Assembly (NCBI GenBank): GCA_030141605.1
Contig: JAQGDQ010000016.1
Span: 1,070,999-1,134,998 of the forward strand
DNA from: Tubiluchus corallicola
Taxonomy: Eukaryota; Priapulida; Priapulimorpha; Priapulimorphida; Tubiluchidae
Direction: 5' to 3'
DNA: 64,000 bases
Numbering within the stretch: position 1 is the first letter of the stretch; the number at the start of each line of letters is the position of its first letter. Of this stretch, positions 11,901 to 21,764 are shown one piece after another. Position numbers and translations under genes: made by a program. The notes under the pieces were generated by a model. It had not been told where the DNA came from, did no database searches, and saw only the letters and a list, made by a program, of their open reading frames with translations.

Positions 11901-14309
11901 ACTTACCCTGGGTCTGAACTCTATGAAGTTCATCCTTATGAAAGTTATGGTTATGAAACACACCCTGATGAACTGTATGCTGAACATGGACATTATGAAG
12001 GGCATCCTCGTGAAACATACCCTGAACATGGACATTATGAAGGGCATCCTCGTGAAACATATCCTGAACATGGACATTATGAAGGGCATCCTCGTGAAAC
12101 ATACCCTGAACATGGACATTATGAAGTGCATCCTCGTGAAACATACCCTGAACATGGACATTATGAAGTGCATCCTCGTGAAACATACCCTGAACATGGA
12201 CATTATGAAGTGCATCCTCATGAAACATACCCTGAACATGGACATTATGAAGTGCATCCTCGTGAAACATACCCTGAACATGGACACTATGAAGTGCATC
12301 CTCATGAAACATACCCTGAACATGGACATTATGAAGTGCATCCTCGTGAAACATACCCTGAACATGGACATTATGAAGTGCTTCCTCATGAAACATACCC
12401 TGAACATGGACACTATGAAGTGCTTCCTCATGAAACATACCCTGAACATGGACACTATGAAGTGCATCCTCATGAAACATACCCTGAACATGGACACTAT
12501 GAAGTGCATCCTCGTGAAACATACCCTGAACATGGACATTATGAAGTGCATCCTCGTGAAACATACCCTGAACATGGACATTATGAAGTGCATCCTCATG
12601 AAACATACCCTGAACATGGACATTATGAAGTGCATCCTCATGAAACATACCCTGAACATGGACATTATGAAGTGCTTCCTCATGAAACATACCCTGAACA
12701 TGGACACTATGAAGTGCATCCTCATGAAGCGTACCCTGAACATGGACACTATGAAGTGCTTCCTCATGAAACATACCCTGAACATGGACACTATGAAGTG
12801 CATCCTCATGAAACATACCCTGAACATGGACACTATGAAGTGCATCCTCGTGAAACATACCCTGAACATGGACATTATGAAGTGCATCCTCGTGAAACAT
12901 ACCCTGAACATGGACATTATGAAGTGCATCCTCATGAAACATACCCTGAACATGGACATTATGAAGTGCATCCTCATGAAACATACCCTGAACATGGACA
13001 TTATGAAGTGCTTCCTCATGAAACATACCCTGAACATGGACACTATGAAGTGCATCCTCATGAAACATACCCTGAACATGGACATTATGAAGTGCTTCCT
13101 CATGAAACATACCCTGAACATGGACACTATGAAGTGCATCCTCATGAAACATACCCTGAACATGGACACTATGAAGTGCATCCTCATGAAACGTACCCTG
13201 AACATGGACACTATGAAGTTCATCCTAATGAATTATATCCTCATGAAGAGTATCCTGAACATGGACACTATGAAGTGCATCCTCATGAAACGTATCCTGA
13301 ACATGGACACTATGAAGTGCATCCTCATGAAGAGTATCCTGAACATGGACACTATGAAGTGCATCCTCATGAAACGTATCCTGAACATGGACACTATGAA
13401 GTGCATCCTCATGAAACGTACCCTGAACATGGACACTATGAAGTGCATCCTCATGAAACGTATCCTGAATATGGACACTATGAAGTGCATCCTCATGAAA
13501 CGTACCCTGAATATGGACACTATGAAGTGCATCCTCATGAAACGTACCCTGAACATGGACACTATGAAGTGCATCCTCATGAAACGTACCCTGAACATGG
13601 ACACTATGAAGTGCATCCTCATGAAACGTACCCTGAACATGGACACTATGAAGTGCATCCTCATGAAACGTACCCTGAACATGGACACTATGAAGTGCAT
13701 CCTCATGAAACATACCCTGAACATGGACACGATGCATATGAAAGCTATCCAGGCCACTATGATACGTATCCATCACATGTTTCCACAGTTGGTATTCCAT
13801 TTCCACACCATACAGCTTATTCTTATGAAGGGTATCCTACAAATCAATCCTATGAACAATATCCACGTAATACTTACAACGATTATGAATTACCTGGTAC
13901 TGTTGGACACGAGACATATCCCAGTAATACTCATGGGGGCGAAAGCCTTGGCCCAGTAGTTGCCCAGGAAGAGCAGAGGCCATATAATCCAGAATTGGAG
14001 GAAACAAAACTTTCGGATTCCGGTTCATCTGCTTCTGGAAGAAACGGCGCTGTGGGAATGGCTACAGAAAGTACGCAATGTGAGGTGAAAGGACCAGGTC
14101 CCTCTTGCTCCGGACATTCGCACATGGTAATGGCAAATCCAATAAACTGTCGCAAGTACTATCTATGTCTGTGGCAGAACACACCCAATGAAATGCGTGT
14201 TCCAATGAACTGCCCGGAGGGAACAGTCTTTCATCCATTCAAATACATGTGTGATGATAAGGAAAATGTTGATACATCCGTAATATGTAAATGTGGAGAA
14301 GAGTCGTGA
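4682..14309 (+). CDS. Secreted GH18 chitinase-like protein with His/Tyr-rich repeat and CBM14
   Basis: Eight exons joined in frame by GT-AG introns: 4682-4751, 6085-6276, 8215-8477, 8720-8844, 9109-9226, 10283-10468, 10823-10942 and 11157-14309, giving 1408 residues. Residues 1-20 form a signal peptide (MQGIGVCLVLVLLAG). The GH18 domain spans about 33-395, with EDIDPSTCTHIVFGYA (strand 1), LLAVGGW, DGLNVDWEFPG with the catalytic acid at Glu153, MTYHLNG, WIGYED and GGVMVWALGFDDF with substrate-stacking Trp373. The second Asp of DxxDxDxE is Asn149 and the Asp of MxYD is His228, so activity may be reduced. Residues ~425-1320 are rich in His, Tyr, Glu and Pro. Residues 1333-1403 hold a Cys-patterned CBM14 (peritrophin-A) domain. 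Family knowledge: GH18 hydrolyses chitin, CBM14 binds it. The exon before the ATG (acceptor TTTTTGCAG at 4672-4680) is 5'UTR or a trans-splice site and was not located. A shorter protein ending after GH18 is not favoured, because exon 8 is open throughout. Confidence 0.93.
5690..5910 (+). repeat. Retroposon 3' end with (TTGC)n tail
   Basis: A 3'-UTR-like segment (GGGTGGCTGACCTCGATGA ... AATAAACTTGC) runs into a CTTG-type tetranucleotide tract at 5861-5910. A related segment with a different tail lies at 37203-37351. The pattern is typical of LINE copies truncated at the 5' end. It lies in intron 1 of the chitinase-like gene. Confidence 0.55.
6541..6607 (-). mobile_element. tRNA-derived SINE-like head
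   Basis: On the minus strand the segment reads GGCTGCGTAGCCTGATAGG ... GGTTGCGTGTTCGATAC. This fits an A-box (TAGCCTGATAGG) and a slightly degraded B-box (TGTTCGATA) at tRNA-like spacing. I cannot fold it into a full tRNA, so it is more likely a SINE fragment. It is in intron 2 of the chitinase-like gene. Confidence 0.45.
7270..7400 (-). repeat. Retroposon 3' end with (AATTC)n tail
   Basis: On the minus strand an AATAAAAAATTATTG end is followed by repeated GAATT pentanucleotides at 7279-7296. It is the same arrangement as the segments at 5690, 18981, 21169 and 37203, and lies within intron 2 of the chitinase-like gene. Confidence 0.4.
9418..10255 (+). repeat. 55-bp minisatellite, ~15 copies, in an intron
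   Basis: Tandem units of about 55 bp with the cores TAATAATCTTCCATGCCAT, GTTCCTTAGTTTTTAG and TGTACTTAGATAA. The array fills most of intron 5 of the chitinase-like gene and stops about 25 bp before the acceptor of exon 6. Units are contiguous with no unique spacers. Confidence 0.95.
11976..13736 (+). repeat. 42-bp coding repeat array (42 units)
   Basis: The array encodes the 14-residue unit YPEHGHYEVHPHET and close variants (GHPRET, VHPRET, VLPHET, EYGHY). There are 41 full units plus a degraded last one (YPEHGHDAYE). Unit 30 (13194-13250) carries 15 extra bases. Each typical unit has 4 His, 2 Tyr, 3 Glu and 2 Pro and no Lys or Cys. Early units carry Arg and Gly, later ones almost only His, so array age is graded. 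Third-base differences (GGACAT/GGACAC, ACATAC/ACGTAC) mark subfamilies. Confidence 0.95.
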
Positions 14310-14449
14310 TATGTAGCAGTAGACTAATTTGTTTTTGTGTGCCAGTCCTTGCTGTTTACCTGTGACCATGTTTAATCCCTTTTCAAAAGTGGGAGGAATA
14401 GTGTCCTAGTAATGCTTAGCAGTATCTTTTTATTACCTAGATCATTGGA

Positions 14450-14455
14450 AATAAA
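14450..14455 (+). other. Candidate polyadenylation signal
   Basis: AATAAA lies 141 bp after the chitinase-like stop codon. It is the first canonical signal on this strand after the gene, so it is the likely 3' end. Confidence 0.6.
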
Positions 14456-15510
14456 TGTAATTGACTAAAGCAGCAACCGAATTGCAACAGCGGAAAACTG
14501 ATAATTTCATTTCTGCCTTTTTGAACATCATCGATCAGGTTTTATTACTTGAGGTAATATTTTTTTTAAAAGGAAACACTTGTTTTGTAGCTGAGCAGAA
14601 CTTCCTTAGCCTTTCGTTTAAGACTTTGGTGCTCGGTACTCTTGCTGCTTATGCCCAAAACAACTAGACCTGCTACTGCCGGCAAAAGTATATTTTTTCC
14701 AAAGTTACTAGTAGAAGCTTTAGTGTAGTTCTATAGCTTTATTTACAGTATGTTTTAGTGATAGTATTTATGTTGCTAGTAGTTGATTTAGGCCAAAGCT
14801 ACAGAGCTATAATCTGGTTTTTTTCCTTCATTAGCTGGTTCTGTTTCGATTACTTTATTCCTCAAACTGATTTTAAAAACAAGTGATTTTCTCAACATTA
14901 TTATCTGTATATTCGTGCCAAAATTTGGGCATCGTTAACTTATTGATTATAATGATTTCAGTTTATAATTCCTAATACAATTTAAATTACGCGTAAGTTC
15001 AAAATTTAAATAAAAAGAATTTTTGTGCATGAAATTAATGTTATGTTGTTATAGCAACGTTCACTTTGTTGTTGATGTTTTGTCGTTTATTGTTAAGACA
15101 GAATGCATCTTTTGCATACCGTTGTTGTTATCCTTGTTAATAGTATTGTTATTATTTTTGCATAAAATTGATTTTGAATTATGCACATTCTAAAGCGAGC
15201 AAAATGACATTAAGATTGGAGTACACTGTAAAAATGAATAAAAATTATGCCCAATAGCGTAATTTTTGTAATTCAGTTTTATTAATAAAGCTATAATGCA
15301 AAATCGTTGAGTATTATGATAATTTTTATTATTTGTACAAAAACTACATGTTGTTATCGCAATTGTGACATTTTAAGGCCGTTTTTATATATTTGTAATA
15401 AATCTATATACAAAACTAATTCTAAGGACTTAATCCAACAGTAAAATTTAACATTGCAATTTTTTGATAACCGGAAGTAAGTAATGCTTCATGCATGCCC
15501 TGAATTTAAC
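14456..15510. other. Convergent intergenic region
   Basis: This separates the 3' ends of the chitinase-like gene (+) and the Tyr/Gly/His-rich gene (-). TTTATT at 15325-15330 reads AATAAA on the minus strand and could end the latter. The rest is AT-rich with nothing recognised. Confidence 0.5.
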
Positions 15511-17842
15511 TTAATAACAATAACATCGTTGGCCACCTACTGGACGATGTAAAGTGTTATCATGGCGAATCGGACTCGTTGAATATCCATGCTGTCGGTA
15601 TTTACTGGGATGGCCGTAGCTGTAATCGTCGTTAGCATATCCGCCATTGTGATAAGTTTTCGTTGATGGATAATCGTAGCCGTAGCCGTCGTAAGAATGG
15701 CTTAATATTGGTCGAACTATGTCGTACTTGTATAACGTTTCTGGTTGATAATATTCATGGCCTTCCCTAGGACAAGAAGCAAAGCATTTAATTATGTTCA
15801 TCGACTTGTTAATTAAACTATATTAACCCCGATGTATATACTCGGTGTAGCAATAGATGCATTTCAAAAAAAGAGTTAAAATTCAAGCGAGACCACGTGA
15901 CTAAAATACACATGCAATCGCTGCAGTTGGGTGTTTAAATAAACTTGTTATTCTTTATAGTAAAATATTTCGTTAAAATATTTTTATAGTAAAAGAGAAA
16001 TAAAAAGCGGTTTCTACTGAAAAATTTTCGTATGTCTACGATTTAACTTCTAATAAAGTCATAACTTACTTTACTGATATTTTGGTAATTGGTTAAAAAT
16101 ATATTAACATAGCTTCTGTTTTAATAAATTTAATAATTTTACGAAGTGCACTGTAGTGACATCTATTAACGAATAAGTTAATTAATCAGTGTTCTGTGCC
16201 CACTGCGAACCTTACAAACTGGTTTTAGGCATGATTGCGTTATCCATCGTTAAACAAGAAATTTAATAATCACGATCAAGTGAATTTAAACAAGTGAACA
16301 GCTGTTTTAAAAGCAAACAAACTAAGTATGATTTCAGTAACACTTGATTTCAGACAATGTTGTTCATATAATTTGCCAGATAATTACTATCAAAACAATT
16401 TGTTACTTTTTGGCGCTTGTTAAATTGCAAAACAATATAATAAGTTTCAGCCGTTTTGAATTATAACTTTAGTTTAGTTTTGTTTAGTTTTGTCTGTATG
16501 CTTACTTGTAATCGTAGTCGTAACCTCTAGATTTTGCTGAGGTCTCCTTCGCGTAGGATTTATCTTGACTAGTCAAAGTTCCGTGAGCCCGACCAGAGCG
16601 AGAAAATGAGGTTTCGCTACTTTTCTGCCCATCTCCTTCCAACTTGCCTTTGCTCACCGGTCCGTACGTTGTGGTGTGAAAATAAGTTTTTGGAGCTGGT
16701 GCTACTTTGTGATAGGCTGCTGTGTTGCCCTTATAGCCGTGTGGAACAGCACCTCCGGGAGCAAACGCCACATCGTTCCGGTACGATGGCCCACTGGCGC
16801 TTACCATGCTAAGTACAGCAACGGCTAGAACGGCAACAAGAATCGTATCCCTGCAACGAAAATTTGCATTAGCCTTGTGTTAAGTGCACAGGTAAGAAGT
16901 GTATCATCATCATGATCATCGCCGTCGTCTTCATCGTAGTTGCATTCATCATTCGTCATTATCATCATCAAAACAGCAGCAGCAGCAACAGCAATAGCAA
17001 CAACGACAACAACAACAACAATTACTTCTACAACTACATTACTATTACTGCTACTGCTACTAAAACTACAACAATAATTACAACAACAGTAGCATGATTA
17101 ACAGTAACAACGACGGTAGCATCAGCAACAAGCAACATCAACATTATAACTACCCGGAACTGGTATTTGCCAGATGATAAAGTTCCCAACTCTTACAAGC
17201 ATGGGTCTAAATTCAACTTAAAATTTGAAACAAAAACTTTTGCAAAATTTAGATTTACAGTTTAAGAACGTGGTCCTAATTCTGAATTTTCGCATCTTTT
17301 TAACATGTTTATTTAAAAAATCAATTAATTGAATAAGCTTTGAAATCAGTAATGAGCATAAGTATCCACTTTTTTAAAGAAAATTGCACAAACGTGGATG
17401 TAAAAATACGTCAAAAGCTTGTTGTGCGCTTCAGTACTAAGTTCGCACTATAATTTGCAAATTTTACAAATAAATTTACATTTCATTATTAACAAGAAGA
17501 TAATATTATTAGATAACATTATTGTAATCCTTTTATAGAATATTTCAATTACAAGCTGTTATTTCGATACTATTTTTGTAGTTTTAAACTTCAAATCAAA
17601 CGTTTGCACATTTTTTTTTAAATTGATTATTTATGCTGACTGCTGAATTGAGCAAATTAGACTAGACTGCTGATCAAAAATTTTAAACTTGCTAATAAAA
17701 AACATTTTCAGAAAATGAATAGGACTCTGTGCATCGTTAATTTATAAAGCTAGCAACTAAATGACTTTTTACAGATTTATCAAAATCATTCAAACGTTTA
17801 CATCAAGTTTTGAAATAAAAAAACAGTTACTCGCACTTACAT
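15511..17842 (-). CDS. Secreted Tyr/Gly/His-rich protein, 200 aa
   Basis: Three exons on the minus strand: the last two bases of exon 1 (17842-17841), exon 2 (16850-16506) and exon 3 (15766-15511). The start codon is split: AT ends exon 1 before a GTAAGTGC donor, and G opens exon 2 after a TTTTCGTTGCAG acceptor. The joined frame begins MDTILVAVLAVAVLSMVSA, a clean signal peptide that only appears if this splice is used. Exon 2 then encodes a Ser/Gly/Lys/Tyr-rich segment ending RGYDYDYK. Exon 3 encodes SYDGYGYDYPS, GGYANDDYSYGHPSKY and a Cys-Tyr-Cys-Tyr C-terminus. No known domain is seen. Composition suggests a structural or matrix protein, possibly cross-linked through Tyr; that is inference. 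It lies 1.2 kb from the chitinase-like gene, tail to tail. Confidence 0.8.
16905..17150. repeat. Imperfect trinucleotide tract (ATC / CAN)
   Basis: A low-complexity tract of ATC, CAG, CAA and ACA triplets inside intron 1 of the Tyr/Gly/His-rich gene. The short open frame through it reads as Ile/Asn/Thr runs and is not a gene. Confidence 0.8.
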
Positions 17843-18064
17843 TTTGAAGTTTTGCTCTCTGACCGTAGGCCTGCGATTGTGGAACAATTTGACAACTGTG
17901 GCAGTCGGGAAAATGTGGAAAGCATTTATAGAGGCCAATTAGAAACGTCCTCCAAATGATAGCGGTCATGGCGTAAAAACTGGGTGCCAATTTCAGGAAA
18001 ATGCACTAGTTTCTGGGCGGAAAATTACCATCGTTAGCGTATATACAGGATATTAAGCCCTACA

Positions 18065-18070
18065 TTTATA
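18065..18070 (-). promoter_or_regulatory. Candidate TATA box of the Tyr/Gly/His-rich gene
   Basis: On the minus strand CTATAAATG lies about 220 bp upstream of the split start codon. Transcription would begin near 18035-18040, giving a 5'UTR of about 195 nt. This is a short motif in AT-rich DNA, so confidence is low. Confidence 0.35.
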
Positions 18071-18079
18071 GACAATAAC

Positions 18080-18980
18080 GCTGTGTTAATGTTTAAAGGT
18101 TTCCAGCAAGAAACACGGGTTAGTTGTTCGTTTTTTTCTATTTTTATGTGTTAGGCAAACGTGGACACCAAAACTTTAGTATAAATTATCGAAACTTCAG
18201 TATAATGACGAATTGGTTTATGACAATTTATAAGTGACTCCTCAATTAGACATATTACGTACGTTGTGTTTCAGGAAATGATAATTCGTTGTATTTTCTA
18301 AAAAATAATCATATGTATCTGTAAACTTAATAAAGATTTAAATTGTTTATTACAGAAAAATATCCGTTTCATAGACAGATCATTGTATAACAAGTTTCAA
18401 TAAATTTTTATTAGAAAAATGCAGTGTTTCTACTACATCATTTCCGGCCACCCGTCTTACTTGAATACACAGTTACTTTGCAAACCTTTCAATTATTATG
18501 TCTTTTTTCGCTATATTACATCAACCCATATACATTTGTACCTCTAATGATATCGAAAAAGCAAAATATTTAATGACGACTACGTGTTTTAACAAGCTCG
18601 GTTATACGTGTTAGCAACTTGTGCAACTTAGCAACAACGAACATGATAGCAACTTTTTGACATTTGTTTTAAACTTACGAATTCTAATTAATATTACTCT
18701 AATTAATAGCAGTTGTGAATTGAGTTCGATTCCTCCAATGTTCACTGTTTAAATAAGTACTTGACTGTGGTTACGTTGTGCTGATGCTTTGCTGCTGTTA
18801 TTCACTATGAGATTTTGCAGTATTATTTGTTCACTTAACATGCTTCATTCAATAGGACTTTCTGGACAACCCAATGCCCATTCTTAAAAGTTACGTCTCT
18901 TTGCGGTGTAGAAGGTATTGGGTTCGACTCTTCAGTCCCTTATAAGCATCTCGTTGACAAAACTAATGTCTAATGTGTCT
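18080..18980. other. Intergenic, mostly unrecognised
   Basis: AT-rich. Near 18890-18945 a plus-strand B-box-like GGGTTCGACTC follows a possible tRNA-like start and precedes the hexanucleotide array, suggesting a SINE fragment. Nothing else is recognised. Confidence 0.35.
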
Positions 18981-19103
18981 AGACATAGACATAGACATAG
19001 ACATAGACATAGACATAGACATAGACATAGACATAGACATAGACATAGACATAGACATAGACATAGACATAGACATAGACATAGACATAGACATAGACAT
19101 AGA
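18981..19103. repeat. (AGACAT)n array, ~20 copies
   Basis: A nearly perfect hexanucleotide tract. Read on the minus strand it directly follows ...AATAAATGTTCT, so it looks like the microsatellite tail of a minus-strand retroposon whose 3' region lies at about 19104-19250. The Arg-His and Cys-Leu frames across it are by-products. Confidence 0.95.
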
Positions 19104-19249
19104 ACATTTATTTTCTCCAATTAGTTTAACATCAAACGTTTTTTAAATATTAAGTAATTATAATCATGGAGCAGGGCAGGGAAGGACCGTAGGGTCTTCT
19201 AGTCTCCTGCCATTTCTTATAAATAGATTAAGACATTAAAAATTAACGG

Positions 19250-20060
19250 TGATGCTGCAGATAACAAAAACAAAAACAAATAAGAAAAAAATAATAATAA
19301 AAACAGTATAAATGATACAAATTATTCAAAAAGAACTGAAAACAAAAAATAATAAAGTTAGATCTAAACAAAACAATACAATTATTCAGTAATTAGGATT
19401 ATTATATGTAGTAGTTTCAAATGGGGTCTTATTAACAGGGGAATTTGGCCAAGGTTAGTGAGTAAAGTTAAAAACTGAGAGTACGGAAAGAAAAAAATAA
19501 GCATAAAAAGTGTAATATAGAAAAATTTATGAGAAAAAGTAACTATGAGAAAGAGCAACAATTACTTAGGAGATGAGTTTACTCTAGGTAAACTAATGTG
19601 TGGAATTATAGTACTAGTTACAAATTAGTCAGTGCGTGCCCTTGAGATGTATGCAACTAAGCAGAGTAGGACTAAACCCAATAATTATTTGTAAACCTGT
19701 AAATTGGTGAGCAAGCTTCGCAGTAAACCGTTTGCCGTAAAAATAGATGCGCATATTATGAACAATACCAAGTTTTAAATACGAATACAGAATTTGGAGA
19801 TTCTAATGTGAATTAAACGAAAAATTCAAATTTTCAAAAAATATCTTTTATCCATTAAGTTAAATCATTACTGACTTTAAAAAACTGTTCGATACCTTTC
19901 TGACACTTTAAATCGTTTTCTCTTGATTGGAAGTTGAAGTGGTGAGAGCGAGTATCTGTGCACTATCCTGATTTTTTTGTATTTTTAATTTCAATGCCAA
20001 AAATGTTTGCTTGTTCATGTACATCATATCTATGTTAACTCGTCTTAAGAAACTGCTAAT
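19250..20060. other. Intergenic, no gene seen
   Basis: A-rich sequence, probably the body of the retroposon ending at the hexanucleotide tract, followed from about 19900 by the conserved upstream spacer of the first 5S unit. Confidence 0.4.
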
Positions 20061-20178
20061 GTCTACGGCCATATCACATTGAATACACCGGTTCTCGTCT
20101 GATCACCGAAGTTAAGCAATGTAGAGCGTGGTTAGTACTTGGATGGGGGACCGCCTAGGAATACCACGTGCTGTAGAC
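20061..20178 (+). rRNA. 5S rRNA gene, copy 1
   Basis: 118 nt beginning GTCTACGGCC and ending GCTGTAGAC, with internal control elements CCGAAGTTAAGC and TTAGTACTTGGATGGG. A TTTTT run follows at once (20179-20183), as expected for a Pol III terminator. One difference from copy 3 is GGGGGAC for GGGTGAC. The 5' flank (AACTCGTCTTAAGAAACTGC) is shared with other copies. Confidence 0.85.
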
Positions 20179-20514
20179 TTTTTAGCTAGTGACTATTAAC
20201 TATCAAAGTGTGTGCACAACACGACCGTTTCATTTTGACAGTATTGTTTTTGATTTTTGGAAGTTGAAGTGGTGAAAATAAATGTCTGTCTCGACATTAT
20301 GTTGATTTTTTTTGCATTTTAATGTGAAAGACTATCTACTTGTTGCATTTCTCCAATATTATACAAAGTAAGGAAAAATGAAAATAAAACTAGAAAATCA
20401 GCCACTGTCCTTCAAAAATGATTTTTGATTTTCATAAAAAATCAAAACAGATACTTTGTTACTACGTTCACCTTCATCTATCTATTATTTCTATATTATC
20501 TGTCTATAACAAAA

Positions 20515-20574
20515 TGCAGAAGTTAAGCAACCTCAAACCTGGTTTTGCGTTTGAATGGGTGACTGCCCGGTACT
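20515..20574 (+). repeat. Half-5S block in the spacer, copy 1
   Basis: AGAAGTTAAGCAACCT ... TTTGAATGGGTGACTGCCCGG matches the middle and 3' half of 5S rRNA, including the box A and box C regions, but lacks the 5' ~45 nt. Equivalent blocks lie at 21609, 23932, 24718, 33785 and 34624. Confidence 0.75.
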
Positions 20575-20883
20575 TACATTTTTCTAAATGATCAGGAAGG
20601 GTGATGACAAATGCTGTAAGATCTTTTTCACCACTCAAAAATGGATTTTTGTTCTGACAAATATTTTTAAATGAAGAATCTTTTTGCTTGTTCATGCTTG
20701 ATCATTCCCATGTTTAATTATGTCATATCTAGAAGGTAATATACTTAAGCACGGTATTCAACCTCCCTGACATTTTATAATTTCATGTGATATTTCTGTT
20801 TATACTTTGCATTAAAATGCTAAAAAGGTTTACTTGTTCATGTACATCATTTCTATGTTAACTCATCTTAAGAAACTGTTAAT

Positions 20884-21001
20884 GTCTACTGCCATATCAC
20901 ATTGAAAACACCGGTTCTCGTCTGATCACCGAAGTTAAGCAATGTAAAGCGTGGTTAGTACTTGGATGGGTGACCGCCTAGGAATACCACGTGCTGTAGA
21001 C
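20884..21001 (+). rRNA. 5S rRNA gene, copy 2
   Basis: 118 nt, GTCTACTGCC to GCTGTAGAC, followed by TTTTT. It is 823 bp downstream of copy 1, which defines the repeat unit. It differs from its neighbours by GGCC to TGCC near the 5' end, AAAACA for AATACA, and AATGTAAAGC for AATGTAGAGC. The first change disturbs the terminal stem region, so function is uncertain. Confidence 0.8.
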
Positions 21002-21168
21002 TTTTTAGCTAGTGACTATTATCTATCGAAGTGTGTGCACAACACGACCGTTTCATTTTAACAGTATTGTTTTTGATTTTTGGAAGTCGAAGTGGTGGGA
21101 ATAAGTGTCTGTCTCGACATTATGTTGATTTTTATTTGCTTTGCATTTTAATGTCTAAAACTATCTAG

Positions 21169-21210
21169 TAGTAGTAGTAGTAGTAGTAGTAAAATCTTTA
21201 TTCGCCATTA
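21169..21210 (-). repeat. Retroposon 3' end with trinucleotide tail
   Basis: On the minus strand GGCGAATAAAGATTTT runs into (ACT)n. Sequence up to about 21410 does not match the other 5S spacers, so a short retroposon has entered this unit. Confidence 0.5.
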
Positions 21211-21608
21211 TAAAACATTGACCATCATATTAAAAGACAGACAATCAGTGTTAGTCCATATAAAAAACATACACTGTTCTAGGCAAATGCGTCTGGTGCA
21301 AGCTAAACTATAAGTGCAACTAGAAATTCAAAAAATAAAATATAAACTAGTTTAGTAAGGTCTAGGAAAAATGAAATTATGATTTGAGTAAGTATCATCG
21401 TGTTCGTATGTCGGATAATGTCAAAAACTATCTATTTGCTACGTTTCTCGAATATTACACAATGTGAAGAAAAATGAAAATAAAACTAGAAAATCAGCCA
21501 CTGCCCTTCAAAAATTATTTTTGATTTTCATAAAAAATCAAAACAGATACTTTGTTCCTACGTTCACCTTAATCTATCTATTATTTCTATATTATCTCTT
21601 TTCAACGA

Positions 21609-21672
21609 AATACAGAAGTTAAGCAACCTGGAACCTGGTTTGGTTTTGTGTTTGAATGGGTGACTGCCCTTG
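21609..21672 (+). repeat. Half-5S block in the spacer, copy 2
   Basis: AGAAGTTAAGCAACCTGG ... TTTGAATGGGTGACTGCCC, the same degraded 5S segment as at 20515. It is followed by the conserved spacer until about 21764, where the BEL/Pao fragment begins. Confidence 0.75.
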
Positions 21673-21764
21673 GCTTACATTTTTTTAAATGGACGGGAAG
21701 GGTTCTGACAAAAGCTGTAAAATCTTCTTCAACACTCAAAAATGGATTTTTGTTCTGACAGATA

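Noticed and set aside
11689-13223. Long minus-strand frames (487 and 477 codons) opposite the chitinase-like repeat
   Set aside because: Shadows of the 42-bp coding array. The plus-strand frame is joined to a GH18 domain on one side and CBM14 on the other, which fixes the real frame.
18918-19124. His-Arg repeat frame
   Set aside because: Translation of the (AGACAT)n microsatellite.
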